Assembly: GCA_024138025.1 (NCBI GenBank)
Contig: JAMXBD010000363.1
Span: forward strand, 682,001-746,000
From: Combretum micranthum
Lineage: Eukaryota; Streptophyta; Magnoliopsida; Myrtales; Combretaceae
Direction of reading: 5' to 3'
Length of the DNA: 64,000 nucleotides
Both the position numbers and the translations under genes were made by a program. The notes below the pieces were generated by a model. It did not search any database. It was not told where the DNA came from and worked only from the letters and a program-made list of their open reading frames with translations. This document shows, one piece after another, positions 10,328 through 21,738 of this stretch; position 1 is the stretch's first letter, and every line of letters starts with the position of its first letter.

Positions 10328-11468
10328 ACATCCATAACCAAAATAGTGATTAATTATGCCAAAAAAAAAAAATAATAATAACCCATCTCAAGATAACTAA
10401 TGTGACATCAAATCTAATCTTTGGATAGAGAATTTGACTCATAGTAGGCTTTCTTGGTGTAGTAATCAAGTAGAAATGATAAAATCCTATCAAACATTTA
10501 GCCTTCCTTTGGGCTAACTAAATGCTCACAAGGGACACCTTATAATCATCTCACTCATTACCACATGCATGTATAAATTTCTGCCAAATAATAGTCTTCC
10601 TTTAGGTCGACATATTATTTGCATGAATAGAAACACATACTACCATCTTAGTGATTCACAAACAAAAAATGTCCACAACAGAGGTCACTTTGGTGACTAT
10701 ATCATTTCAATTAATTGAAGTGAAAAACTAAGTATAATTAATTTAAATTATATAATTAATCATTAATTATAAGTAGAAAAATATATACAATCCTAATGCA
10801 TATATAAACCAAACTTTTGTATTTATTTCAACTAAAATATTATTCAAAATGAATAAAATAAATGAATGAATGTAACCTCTTCATGAAACAATGTCTCCCA
10901 TCAAGACACCTATTAGGAAGAGTTACAACTCTTTATGAAACAATGTCTCCCATCAAGACACCTATTAGGAAGAGTTACAACTCTTTATGAAACATCATTT
11001 CATATTTTTTTACTGTAAACTGTATGATGATATCTGACATACAGAATAACATATTATTCGGTCATCACCACCATCATCAGTGCAATAATATAGTGCATGC
11101 AATGTTTTCCCTTTCAGTTTCATCAACAAAAAAAATCAACAGTATAAATATACATTTAATAGAATCCGCATGATGATCGTAGAAGAAAACAATGAAAGTG
11201 ATAAATATCAGAAATATCATGCATGCATGGTGGACAACAAAATTCATGCATGCCTTTTGATTCGATGTGCTTTTGTCAATATACAAGTATAACATGAGTA
11301 CACAACAATCAAATTATATGAATGAACCACAAAACCAAAATTTACCAAGATACTGAAATTAAAAATTCTTCCTCAGATCATGTCATAATCAATTCATTTG
11401 ATCAAATAAAAATTATGTACGATAAGTAATCATCAAAACAGAATTCAAACAATTCGAGAACAAGATTA
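10328..11468 (-). other. Copia-2 untranslated leader
   Basis: About 1.1 kb between primer-binding site and gag, unusually long for a copia element. It is AT-rich, has no ORF resembling a protein, and holds the tandem repeat at 10873-10995. Packaging, dimerisation or a leader intron could lie here; nothing in the sequence proves it. Confidence 0.7.
10873..10995 (-). repeat. Tandem repeat, 52-bp period, in the Copia-2 leader
   Basis: The phrase atgaaacaatgtctcccatc recurs at a 52-bp step (10883, 10935), and a third partial unit starts at 10987. Units two and three are nearly identical, while the first unit's edge is diverged. Confidence 0.9.
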
Positions 11469-11481
11469 GGCTCTGATACCA
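11469..11481 (-). other. Copia-2 primer-binding site
   Basis: Minus-strand TGGTATCAGAGCC, two bases inside the 5' LTR, matches the 3' end of initiator methionine tRNA. Confidence 0.9.
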
Positions 11482-11483
11482 CT

Positions 11484-11968
11484 TGATAGAATTAATATTA
11501 ATTAATTAATTAACCCAAGAACCGAATCCTGTCTAGAAATTATTTGATAACAAGAAAAGATGCGAAAACGTACCAGAATTCATGATTAATTGAAGAATTA
11601 GGAAGATGATCTTCTAATTGATTGTATCTCCTTAGGTTTTTCTTTTGACAGATGGGAATTTAGAAAGAAAGAATTGATACATCAATTAGGGACCACACCC
11701 TATTTATAATAAATCTTTATGTGTGAAATTACCAATGTGCCCATCATTAATTGATAATTTACACTTCAGGAATTCTACACATATATTAACACCACACTTT
11801 ATATTTTAGATGATATGGACCATTACATAAAATTATATCACTTTATTAGGTCCTTAAACTTTATAATAGTAATATGTATATAATTATTAGCCACAATACA
11901 TGTACGTCTACATGTCTATATGTATTTATAAATATGTATGCACATAGTGTACAATCCAAATTCTAACA
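11484..11968 (-). repeat. Copia-2 5' LTR (485 bp)
   Basis: Same ends and length as 5263-5747. It provides the promoter for the element on the minus strand. Confidence 0.95.
11701..11708 (-). promoter_or_regulatory. TATA box in the Copia-2 5' LTR
   Basis: Minus-strand TATAAATA followed by GGGTGTGGTCCC. The same site is at 5480-5487 in the 3' LTR. It is a good match to a plant TATA box and places the transcription start in the inner half of the LTR. Confidence 0.6.
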
Positions 11969-12092
11969 GATCACAGCCTTGGTAGTCAAGCAGGCGGACG
12001 AGCTTGTCCAGGTGCCACCGAAGTTGCAAGAACTCTACAAGGAAGCTCTAGTTTCAATGGATAATCTATGGAAGCATATAGTGAGCATCTGA
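11969..12092 (+). pseudogene. Downstream half of an unidentified host exon interrupted by Copia-2
   Basis: From the GATCA target copy, the frame (atc at 11970) is open for 40 codons to TGA at 12090-12092. It encodes a helical, charged stretch (KQADELVQVPPKLQELYKEA) that looks like real protein rather than AT-rich noise. Base composition is also richer in GC than the flanks. It is in frame with 5178-5262 across the insertion. I do not recognise the family; it may be a last exon, because the stop is followed by non-coding AT-rich DNA. Confidence 0.55.
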
Positions 12093-13635
12093 AAAGCAAG
12101 GACTTCTAAAATGCTGTGCTACCTTTGTTCGAGTGTAAGTGTAGTACAACTTAACGAATCTCGAGGCCAAAGCTACAAGTAGAGCATATCCAGAGTGATG
12201 AGGAACATGGAGAAAGAGGCAGTTAAAGGTTAAATTATAGCCAAGTTTTTCAAAATTTATTAGACTTGGGGCGAATTCGTAGTCAATCACAAGGAGTAAG
12301 AAATTATTTATAATTTGGCATTATTAAGTAATCATTATGTTATTTGTGTTCAATGTTGTGTCCAATAACCATCTAAATAGACGATTGAATATCCATCACT
12401 CTCATGTTTTGTTTATATATTCACTTTGCTCAAACCAAAATCAGTGGTTCTTTTACTGACCTCAGGTATAGATACAAAAGATTGAAGCTATTATAGTTGA
12501 GATTGAAAGTTTAGGAGCGCTAGCTAACTATTTTGTTTATAGAACCAAACTTTTGATAAACATGCAATAGACTAATGTAATGCTTATATTTTGTCATGGA
12601 AGTATGTAAATATTAGTAAGATATCTGAAATTAGATCATTACAAGATGTAGCTCTTTGTATATCTTCCTTCAGATAGTTATGAGCCTCATTTAATTGGAT
12701 GCACAGATGATAAACGAGATTTCTTAAACATTTATTTAGTTTTGTAACATTGGCAGATGTTGAATTTTGGCTAATGTGATAAGTCTAAGTTAAACTATGT
12801 GCTTCAATTTTGTGAAGATTTTATGAAAAGTAAGTACAAGTTGTATATTAAATAGCCCATCGCTATGTAACGTCATTATCTTCAAGTATCATGAGTCAAC
12901 AAGTTGTCTCTTTGGCCCCAAAAAGGTGAAATTTACACAAAGTTGGTTAGTAGTTTTAGCTTTTTGCAAATAAGTGACATTCATTATATTTTTAAGCAAA
13001 GAGCTTTCTCGTAATGTAAGGAGCATGTTCTATATAAAAACACCCCAAAATCAATTTTATTCTCTAATAACTTGTGTAGAGATTTTAACCTAAAAAATAC
13101 AAAATCAAAATCAATGTACAATGCTCTAAAAGACCTAAAATCCTAAATTACAATTTAGTTGGAAACTCTACTGTCATCACCTTTTCTATAATAATTGACT
13201 TATCAAAATATTTGGTGCTTGTAACAGGTGGTAGAGAAAAGTCGAAATCAAGAATCAACCTCTTTCAATTTCATTACTACTACTAATGTGTTGATGAAGC
13301 TTCTTAATCTCACTTCTCTAAGTAATCTTCAACTTTGTTCTCAAATTTCCCCTAAAAAAAATGAATGAAGTTGGAGGTTAGATTAACCGATTGAAATAGG
13401 AAATGAAATGAGCAATTTAATGAGAAAATGCTATACTTAATTTTTGAGCTACCTGAAGTTGAAATTGATGAAAATTGAATATGGAAATAGGCTTATGTTT
13501 CAACTAAAATGTGAGCTGTCAAATGGACTTTTGGGGTGTGAAGCATTGTGTGAAATGAGGGAGGGAAGAGAGGGTAATAGTGTGCCTTGTGGGGAAAATT
13601 TTAGATATGTAGGAGAATGTGATGACGTAGAGCAC
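12093..13635. other. AT-rich non-coding stretch
   Basis: No ORF, RNA gene or repeat that I can support. It could include 3' flank or introns of the interrupted gene. Confidence 0.5.
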
Positions 13636-14466
13636 TTTTTTTTTTTTTTTTTTTTGTCAGGAACCAAAATGACAATATCATTAAAAGAAACCCAAAGCAA
13701 AAAGTCTCTGACAACTTTAAAACATCTCCCTATTCTTATATAAATTGACATGTGTATCTATACATATATCTATACCAATCCTAATTCCAGCACTTTCTTT
13801 AGTACTATAAACAATATTCCAAACATTCACTTAATTATTTCTAAACGTAGAATTATTCTCTTCTATCCAAATCTTGTAAAATGTTGCATTAAAAGAACAT
13901 CTCCTAAAATTTGCGAGAATACTTTTCTCTTTACATTTTTTAGTAAAATAGCTAACATTTCTACTTAAGGAAGAAACTCTTCTCATGCTACAAGCCTTCT
14001 AGACCCTCTGCCAAAGTTGTTTTGCAGTAGGATATTTGAAAAATAAATTGTGAATGTTTTGTGTTGCTGAATTACAAACACTGTAGAGATCATTATCAAC
14101 TTTTTTCCACTTGTAAAATTTATCTTTTGTTGTAAGACCTTTTCTCATAACCAACCAAGAAATAAAGCTATGTTTAGGAACACATTTGCCTCCCCAAACT
14201 AGATTTCTCTAGCTGATAGCATCATTCTTCTTTCTATTAAACTTCTAAGCTACTGCAATATTAAAATTTCTAACCTTCCTTTCAATCCGGTCTTCTTTGT
14301 CATGATTTACTTTATAAAACTCTTTTAAATGATTCCAAGCATGTTCTATAATATCACTACTTGGATAAGGAAGATCCCAACAATTCCTTCTTCGTACATC
14401 AAATACTTTCCTCCTTTTATTAACATCGACATCAATAAGATTAATCCCTAGAAATTTATCAATCAA
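13636..14466 (-). pseudogene. 5'-truncated LINE (non-LTR retrotransposon) 3' end with poly(A)
   Basis: Read on the minus strand, about 14230-14050 translates as the zinc-binding region found at the end of plant LINE reverse transcriptases (W-G-G-K-C-V-P-K-H-S-F, then W-L-V-M, then D-x-L-Y-S-V-C-N, then LFFKYPTAKQLW). This is followed at about 13970-13850 by the typical terminal block containing a T-F-Y-K-I-W-I-E-E-N-N motif. In-frame stops break it. The plus strand shows a run of T at about 13636-13656, which is the poly(A) tail of the minus-strand copy at the correct end. Upstream (14466-14245) is a 73-residue open stretch that may be more of the same ORF2. No target duplication was found. 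Confidence 0.7.
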
Positions 14467-17400
14467 ACTATAATAATTAAGTTAGGGATCACACTAGAAT
14501 CAAAGTCTTTCCTACTTTCGAGTTCTTAAATACATTTGGTTATGTGTAGGTGGATTTAGGTAGGCTCTTAGATATTTTTGTAAGGGTATATTAGTAATGC
14601 ACTCATATGTGAGATAAGGTATGTTTGTTTCATCATATTCTAATTATTTTGGCATTATATTCTTGTCATCTTCAAACAAATATTTGTTAAAAATTAAATA
14701 CCAATGAAAAACTAATAATTTTACTCATAAACTGACTGATAGACATGAAATGTCCATAATCTTAATAGTTGATTAAGTAAAATCTAAGGCTTAATGTTAT
14801 GTTTTTGTTCAAGAATTGATACTTAATTTAGCAATATTTTCAATTCAGGTGATTTTGGACCATAAAAAACTCATTCTAGTGCACTTAGGGGAATGAGAAC
14901 TCAATTATTTCCAAAGCAACAAGGAATCAAGACATATCATCAGCGAGACAGGTAAGAATTGTAGCCACAGCAAGAATCACACCCCTTTGGTTGCCCGTAA
15001 TATGAAAATTATTGAAGAAGACAGCAATAATCACCCCCTTTAGTCGCTCGTGATATGAAAATCATTGAAGAATACAACAAGAATAACCCCCATTTGGTTG
15101 CTCGTGATGTGATGCCTGAGGGTGAAGTTCATTTTTTTCTATTGGGTATTGCCCATGACTTAGAGTAGAGAGAGAAAAATTTAGAGTATATAAGGAATCA
15201 CGGGCTTTTGGTCGTCTGTGATCTGAAGCTTAAAGAGGTGTGATAACTTAGAAGGCATGCATACGACTTTTATGTTTCTTTTCACTAAACAATATGTCTT
15301 CTACATTAGGTTGTATGTTTTCATCATATGCCTTTTCAAGAAATTGGGTGATTATAAAATACACACACCGATTCCAACATGAGGAGAGAGACATTATCAT
15401 ACCTTCTCATCTCTTTCATTATAATGGTAGGACCCGGAGATATTGTAGAACCTCTCCCTAGAGTTAGTTCGTAGTGACTGTATTTGTTCATAATATGTGT
15501 TTGAAAGTTGTAATTTTTCCTTAAGAACTTGAGAGAGTCAAAGGATTCATGTTGTCCATGTGTTGTGTATAAGACTCCAAATCTTCATTCAAATTCAGTA
15601 AAAAGAGGTTTTGTCTTTTCTCTACTCTCTCTTCTCTTCTATTGTGTTTATTCTTTCTGTTATTGTTTATTTATTGTTCTGTCATTATGTACGAGTAGAG
15701 AATAGGATTTATTCATGGGATTAACTTGAATTTAATCACTAAAGTTTAATTCTCTAATAATTATCTAATTCTAGTAAATAGAATTAATAATCTCAAGAAG
15801 TAGTGAAGGCGCAACACCTTCTTGAACAGATTCAATGGAAGACATCGAGAGATGATTTCATTGAATAGATCTTGTTTATTAGGCGAGTTGCTCATAGTGA
15901 TAGAGATATCATGGTGAGACTTTCTGCATTTGTTTGGAGAATTCAGAAATAATTTAATCTAAATGCAACATTCAAGTAGCTATTAATCAAGAAGAGATTT
16001 CGATGGACGCACTTCTTGTTAGATGTGAATGCATCTGAAAAGAACATTCACTTTCTTAATGGATTCTTGCAGATAGTAATCATTAGAGAAACATATGTGT
16101 GAATTCATGTTAAGGAAATGAATGCATGTGATTGTGTTTATTGTGTTTTGTCTTTGTGTGTTATGCTATCCATATAATTTAGTGTAATTCTTAATTTTAA
16201 ATTAATTAGCTTTCATCCTATCTATTCTCTTAATCGATTTGCTAGATAATAGAAAAAGATTAGAGTGGTACTAGTACTTGAAAATATTCCTTATGGAGAT
16301 GACTATACTTTACTATATGTTATTAAAATGATAGGTATACTTGCCTGTTAAAACTGAGTTTAAGGAGTAGAACATTAGGTTTATAAATTATTAAAAACTC
16401 GACAACCATTGACCAAATAGATGCGATATCGATATGATACAAATATGATACATGTAAGTTAAAGATATAGATCTGATATAGACACTATAGATAAAATCTC
16501 CTAGTGTAATTAGGTACATTTTGCTCACATGAGCTCACATGTAATGTCACATGGATAGACCTAGGCTATGAGTTGAGATTTTTAGATAAATGGGTTTAAT
16601 AATTATATCTAAGAGGTTGTTACATTAGAATTTAGGTGAAATGAATTAAAATTAGGAATTTAGCTAAAATTTATGGATTTAGGAACTTTATCAATTGAAT
16701 TAGATACTTAGCTTAACTCTAGTGAATTGACTTTAGAAATTGGTAGATGTATTTAGGTAATTGAAATTAGAATTCAAGGAATTTAGATATTAGAATTTAG
16801 TAAAATTGGCTCACTTAGGAATTTCAGTGGTTAGATAGTTGAAATTAGGAAATTTGAGTTCAATTAGGTAGTTGGAGTTAAGTGAATAATTCGGAAATTT
16901 TAGGTTTCATATTTTGTAAAATTGAATCTCTAATCTCAATTTAGTTCATTTACTTATTCAATTACGTCAATATATCTAATTATATACTACAATTCACATT
17001 GTTTGATTGACAAAGCTATCAAGTTTAATTGCTAAATCAAATTTTATCTAAGGTATAAATCAAACTATATTTTATATTATTAATTATTTCTTTCCTTATT
17101 AGCTTACTAAAAGTTGGGATTTTTCATGATTAAATAAGCTAAATTAGTTAACGAAGTTAAGAAATTGGTTTAGGCAATATTTGTGTATTTGAAAAATTTG
17201 ATAAAATATTAAATTGGTAGATTTAAAATTCATATACTTAATTAGATATTAAGATAAAGTTGATAATTAAATTTAGCATTCTCCTTATATATTATAAATG
17301 TAATTGGTCAAAAGAAAAAGGAACTAATAGTTACTTTTGTAAACCAATACTTCTTACAATGTTATATGGTATGAGCATTAGAACTGACGCTATGCAATTT

Positions 17401-17483
17401 TCTAAGGAAATTGAGATTCTTGGTTTTGAGAGATAATGGAGAGAAATCATCTCATGTATATAGCAAGAAAAGAATATATAGAA
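14467..17483. other. Non-coding, repeat-like stretch
   Basis: No protein-coding segment recognised. It contains degenerate tandem units at 14966-15112 and an AATTTAG-rich tract at about 16610-16900. The part from roughly 15590 to 16380 (including a 'ccttatggagatgactatac' phrase) has the look of an untranslated retroelement leader, but I cannot assign a family. Confidence 0.35.
14966..15112 (+). repeat. Degenerate tandem repeat, about 55 bp unit, three copies
   Basis: Three successive units share an 'aatcaccccc-tttggttgc-cgtgatatgaaaat-attgaagaa' pattern. A related single unit occurs near 15193-15235 (gaatcacgggcttttggtcg). Confidence 0.6.
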
Positions 17484-17640
17484 AGAAATTCTTAGAAATT
17501 TCTACCTTAGAGACATGCTTCAATTTTGAAGTAAATTGCTTTTGTCTTTATTCATGTGACTAAATGATACACGAGGAAATGAAGACTATGAAAATGAATA
17601 TACTGAAGATATCTTTTGATTTTGATAATGAATCATTTTT
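17484..17640 (+). other. Second copy of the unidentified locus at 62-213
   Basis: Aligns with the first 213 bases over about 150 bp with many substitutions. It ends near the point where Copia-1 inserted in the other copy. The shared acidic E-D-Y-x-N-E-Y frame ends in TGA here. Probably an old segmental or gene duplication. Confidence 0.4.
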
Positions 17641-18805
17641 ATATGCTTTGGATAGTTTTTCTTTTTTTTTTTTTGTGAATGTTTAATGTAGGTCCCAACT
17701 AAGTAATTGAGAGAGAGAATAAAGTCATTCATCACTTATCATATGATATAAATACACATGTCCTTGATTAATTAATGAGTTTTTCATCCGATTCATAAAT
17801 ATCTTATAGATAATAAAGTCATTCGTCACTCATACATTATAGAAACTTTAATATTATTCATAAAGGAAATAAATCTCCCTTTTGACTCTCCTGATGCCAT
17901 GAACCACAATAGGAAATATAGGAAACTCTTGCATTATCTAGATATGGAAAAATCAAGACCAAATCCAAGATCTTAAACCATAAATACAACAAGTACCTAT
18001 CATACCCCTATAGGGCACCCTAGGTGTTTCGATGTACTATGTAACAAACTGGAGTTACAGATATTTATATTTAACCATCTAAGGCTTCTAGAAAAGTACA
18101 TGAGTATTATATAACTAAAATGCCTCGTAGTGTGGACATTTATAACATGATCGAAAGCTTAATACAAAAACTAAATAAACATAAGACTAATTCTAAACTA
18201 GGATACATAATATAGAATATAGAATTATTTAGAGTATTATTCTAGAATGTTTCTACTGTAACAAACTTGTGATGTGGCAATCCCATCACATGACAAAATA
18301 TTCCATAGGAGCAATTAGTTACATTTTCACATCCTATGTATTACATATATATATATATATATATATATGGTCAGGTGTAATACTGAAAAAAAAAATTAAT
18401 GAATAACACAAAAATATGCTGCTCCAAAAACTTGTATTCGAGTTTCTTTCCCATTGCATTTAGCCAGGATATTGATTTGTTAATTATGTGCTACATTCGA
18501 CTGGAATTTAGTGTTTTGTCTTGATTTCTAGTATTAAATTGCTTACTTATTGCATTGTTGTATTGCATTAGACTAAGAATGTATGTCACTTTATATTTGT
18601 TGATGCTACCATGTACTGGACCTTTGACTCATGTTTTCTTTTATAGGTGCTAATGATGATGAGTTATATGATGATTTGGGGTATGGAACAGATTGAGAAG
18701 AATTTCTTGAAGAATGGAACAACTAGGAACCTTGGCTATAAAATGTTTTTTTTTTTTAAAGAGACTTTGTTGAGACTTGTAAATTTTGATATAATATTTT
18801 CACTA
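17641..18805. other. AT-rich non-coding stretch
   Basis: Contains an (AT)n tract. A short acidic open stretch follows a good acceptor at 18645 (ttttcttttatag) but is stopped after 16 codons; product not recognised. Confidence 0.4.
18345..18368. repeat. (AT)12 microsatellite
   Basis: Uninterrupted AT dinucleotides. Confidence 0.95.
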
Positions 18806-20203
18806 TGTAGGTCCCGAAATGGAAAACAAGATGGAGGGTGAATTGTTTGCTCAAAACTTTTTTGAAATTATTCAAACAATATTGAATTTGTGGACTTGTT
18901 ACTTAATATGTTATAAAGACCGAATGTAAGATGCTTCAAATAAAATGACTAAAAAATTAAAGTGCAAAAAAGTAAAGAAGACGATGATATATAGAGGTTC
19001 TTCCTTGTAATTAGTCCTCTTTTCTAGCTCCATTGCTGGAGATCTAGTCTACCACACCGATTGCTCTACTAATCCAAAAATAAAGAAGGATTGCATGCAT
19101 CAATAGCACTTGCTTAGCCTTTCTAGCCAACTACTTAGCTATGCATAGACTATAAGACTTTTGTAATCTAACTTCTAAGCTAATCCTCACTTAAAAAGAA
19201 AATAGATAAATTTGTAGCAAAAGAAAATATGAGTTCTCTAAATTTAAGTTTTAAATATATACAGAAATAAATACGAAGAGATGTAGCTTGTAGTGCCTGT
19301 CAAAGTGTCTATAAGATTGCTCAGAAGTATTTTTAAATGCAAAAGAAAACTTTATATGTGCTCTTTTTGTTTTTCTCGTATATTCTTCTTGAGTCTTGAA
19401 AACTAAAGTATTTATAAGCTTCTTGAACGTTTCTTTTTAAAAGAAAGCTTCCAACATTCATAAGATCTTCCAAATGCTTGTTTGTTGCATAGATAAGATT
19501 GATATCCCTATATTTGTGGGATTTGAAAATCTTATCTAAAATCTAAATTTTGAACAGATAAAATTTATTTTATATTGTCCATTTCTTCTTTAGATACTCT
19601 TGATATTTATTTTCACTTGATTCTTCAACAACTTGATTAGAGGAGCATTAATTTGAATTTAAAAATTCCTCTCATTCCGGATAAGCGTTAGCAAATAACA
19701 AGTTAAAAGATTACATCTTTTCTTCATTCATAGCTATTGTGACATCGACAAAAACTATATTTGCACTTGTTCCAACATCTTCACTGCTACTTGATAAAAT
19801 ATCTTCATTAAACTCTTGAAGAAACTTTGTGTATTAACTTATTTGAAAAACTCGTGAAAGATTTATAGAGAAAGTCTCCATAGACTATTATCCTCCTTAT
19901 GTTGAACGAATTAAGTGTATTACCTAAATATACTTAATTAGTGAAGCTGGGGCTTCAAATAAATCCAACTTGTATTTAGATGCTTGATAAATAGCTATAT
20001 GGTCGTTTATTTTGTGAACCAAGAAAGCATTCAACCATCTATCTATTTAAGTGACTACTCAAATGTTTATTAGATTGTTTTGTTAATTGTCTGATTAAGT
20101 GTCTATAAAAGTAAATGCTTTTGATCGACACATTCAAAACAAATTTATTAGATTTCTTTTAACATTTTTGTTATCATCAAAACTCATTTAGGAGAACCCA
20201 ACA
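18806..20203 (-). repeat. Old SIRE/Maximus-like copia LTR, copy A
   Basis: Starts TGTAGGTCCC followed by a 'gagggtgaattg' block and ends TTTTTGTTATCATCAAAA...CCCAACA. Both ends and an internal block near 19015-19080 match the better preserved copy at 31889-33407. The minus-strand reading (TGTTGG near the start, GATGATAACAAAA soon after, CACCCTC near the end) resembles SIRE/Maximus LTRs as I know them. No matching 5-bp target duplication is visible, so it may be an old or rearranged solo LTR. Confidence 0.6.
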
Positions 20204-20916
20204 TGAGAATTCAACACGCTAAAAGGCTTGCTTCAAGCCTATAGTTTGTAATATTAAGATTCTGGTTTACTTTTATGTTTTGAGATAACAAAAGTTGTAA
20301 TCCTTTAAGTACATCTATGGGAAGCACCGATGTTATATTTATATTCAATTGATCTAATCTTATGGAGTAGCTTTTGTAAATGTTCTTAAAGCAAGTTTAA
20401 ACAAATAGTCATTATAAACATCATCTTTTCAGATAATCTTTTGTTTAATCTTAGATGATGAAACTAATTCCAGCAAAACTCATCTTTTAAGGGAAAAAAA
20501 CGTATTATTAAAATATTAATTATGAAGCAAAGGTTATTGCTTAGGTCAAGGCAGGAATTAACTCCTTCAAGTATTTGAGGAAGCCCGGTATCATCACGTG
20601 GCTTAAAAGAAAATGGTTCATTTAAAATTAAATAGATGAGGCATGACATAGTTAACGAATAAATGATGGGGATGCAGAAATAAACAAATAATTAATTTAA
20701 AATTTTAAAGCAATTAAGTAAAATATTTTACAGTAAAACTTGACATGGCATGAAGCTTTGAGCATTTCTCTTCCTTCTTTTACTTCCCTTCCTCTATTCT
20801 CTCTGTAGTTAACGTCTTACCTTTTCTCTTTTTTTTTTTTTTTCCTTCTACTCTCATTTCATGGTGACACATGCCATAATAAAGTAAGGGGATAAAACAT
20901 ACTCCGTACATAAACA
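20204..20916. other. AT-rich non-coding stretch
   Basis: Nothing recognised apart from a poly(T) run near 20830-20843. Confidence 0.5.
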
Positions 20917-21012
20917 ATTGGATGTAGATGGTATAGATTGCGAAACTCAAAGCTGATGAGAGCGTTGACAGGTGTAAGGTGAGGCTAGTTGCAAAGGATT
21001 ATTCGCAAGTAT
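20917..21012 (+). pseudogene. Short copia reverse-transcriptase relic
   Basis: Translates, with one frame change after the first few codons, into the start of a copia RT: I-G-C-R-W, then K-A-D-E-S-V-D-R-C-K, then V-R-L-V-A-K-D-Y-S-Q. These correspond to the conserved GCKWVYK...[10 protein letters not shown] block. It is isolated; no other RT sequence follows on the plus strand. Confidence 0.7.
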
Positions 21013-21640
21013 GGAGTAGAATACCAAGGATGCTTACCACAACGATCTCCGTGTGGCTGGAAAGTTTCTGAAGGTTGATCCCCAACTTCTCACTCAGCAG
21101 GCCGGTTCCAGTTGCTATAATGACGAGGAGGATCAGCGATGAGAGTGCCAGACCAATTGCGAAGGAGAACATGAATGTAGAACGGAGAGTTTTGTCCGCC
21201 TTCCCGGAGGATTAATGATCCCTACTAAACACCCAACCAGTTCAAGGATTACTCCTTTCATTATAATTGTCCTGTGCTTTCTAGTCCAGTTCTCGAAATT
21301 CATCGAACTCAACTCAATTACGGCCATGTTCTTGGCAGGCATTTTGACTTTTCCTATTATGACGATCTTCCCTCTCAATTTTTCCCCTTCCCAAAAACTA
21401 TTAAAAAACTTTGAATTGAATGTGTATTTATATAATAATTTAGTCTATTACTGTTAAGCCTACTATACATAAATAACTAGCACCTTTGTTTTCTTCGAGA
21501 CAATCAATCGTCCAGACGCACAATGCATGAACTACCGTTGTGATGTCGATCCATGGTTGGCCCTTACTCCGGTGGTGATTATCACCTTCAATGATCATTA
21601 CGACAGTATAGATTATACCCGTGATTGCGATGAATACCAA
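21000..21640 (-). pseudogene. Broken membrane-protein gene, probably PGG-domain (ankyrin/ITN1-like) type
   Basis: On the minus strand, 21378 to about 21215 encodes N-F-E-N-W-T-R-K-H-R-T-I followed by a hydrophobic segment ending G-I-I-N-P-P-G. A frame change at about 21195 is followed by KADKTLRSTFMFSFAIGLAL and a long hydrophobic stretch to about 21100. The order W...R, membrane segment, NPPG(G), then a second membrane segment is what the PGG domain of plant ankyrin-repeat membrane proteins looks like. Upstream on the same strand (21640-21440) is a further hydrophobic stretch (K-I-L-V-F-I-A-I-T-G) that also occurs at 26640-26760. No ankyrin repeats are seen, and the frame is broken, so this is a remnant. 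Family assignment is moderate only. Confidence 0.5.
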
Positions 21641-21720
21641 AATTTTGTTTCATTTTAATCTTCTTTTTTTTATACAATATACAATGGTGACAATCTCTAT
21701 CTACAATTATGGATTATATA

Positions 21721-21738
21721 CCCCCCCCCCCCCCCCCC
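21721..21738 (+). repeat. Poly(C) run of 18
   Basis: A pure C tract in very AT-rich DNA. It sits exactly where similarity between 21590-21720 and 26650-26750 stops. Confidence 0.95.

Larger units (their letters stand above)
5263..11968 (-). mobile_element. Copia-2: nearly intact Ty1/copia LTR retrotransposon
   Basis: Complete minus-strand element of 6.7 kb with two 485-bp LTRs and a perfect target duplication GATCA (5258-5262 and 11969-11973). Reading the minus strand: 5' LTR 11968-11484, primer-binding site, a leader of about 1.1 kb with a tandem repeat, gag-protease ORF, integrase-RT-RNase H ORF, polypurine tract, 3' LTR 5747-5263. I count six substitutions between the LTRs, so it is older than Copia-1 but still young. 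Its Gag (an LGCMDLDLAL-type N-terminus) and long leader mark a different copia family from Copia-1. A single in-frame TAA at 8969-8971 separates the two ORFs. Confidence 0.95.

Noticed and set aside
10873..10995. CRISPR-like array
   Set aside because: The units are directly adjacent 52-bp tandem repeats without unique spacers, in a plant retrotransposon leader.
13444..13743. 99-codon open frame with a poly-Phe run
   Set aside because: It runs through the poly(T) that is the tail of the minus-strand LINE copy.
18647..18841. Short acidic stretch after a good splice acceptor
   Set aside because: Stops after 16 codons in the acidic frame, no family recognised, and it abuts an old LTR.
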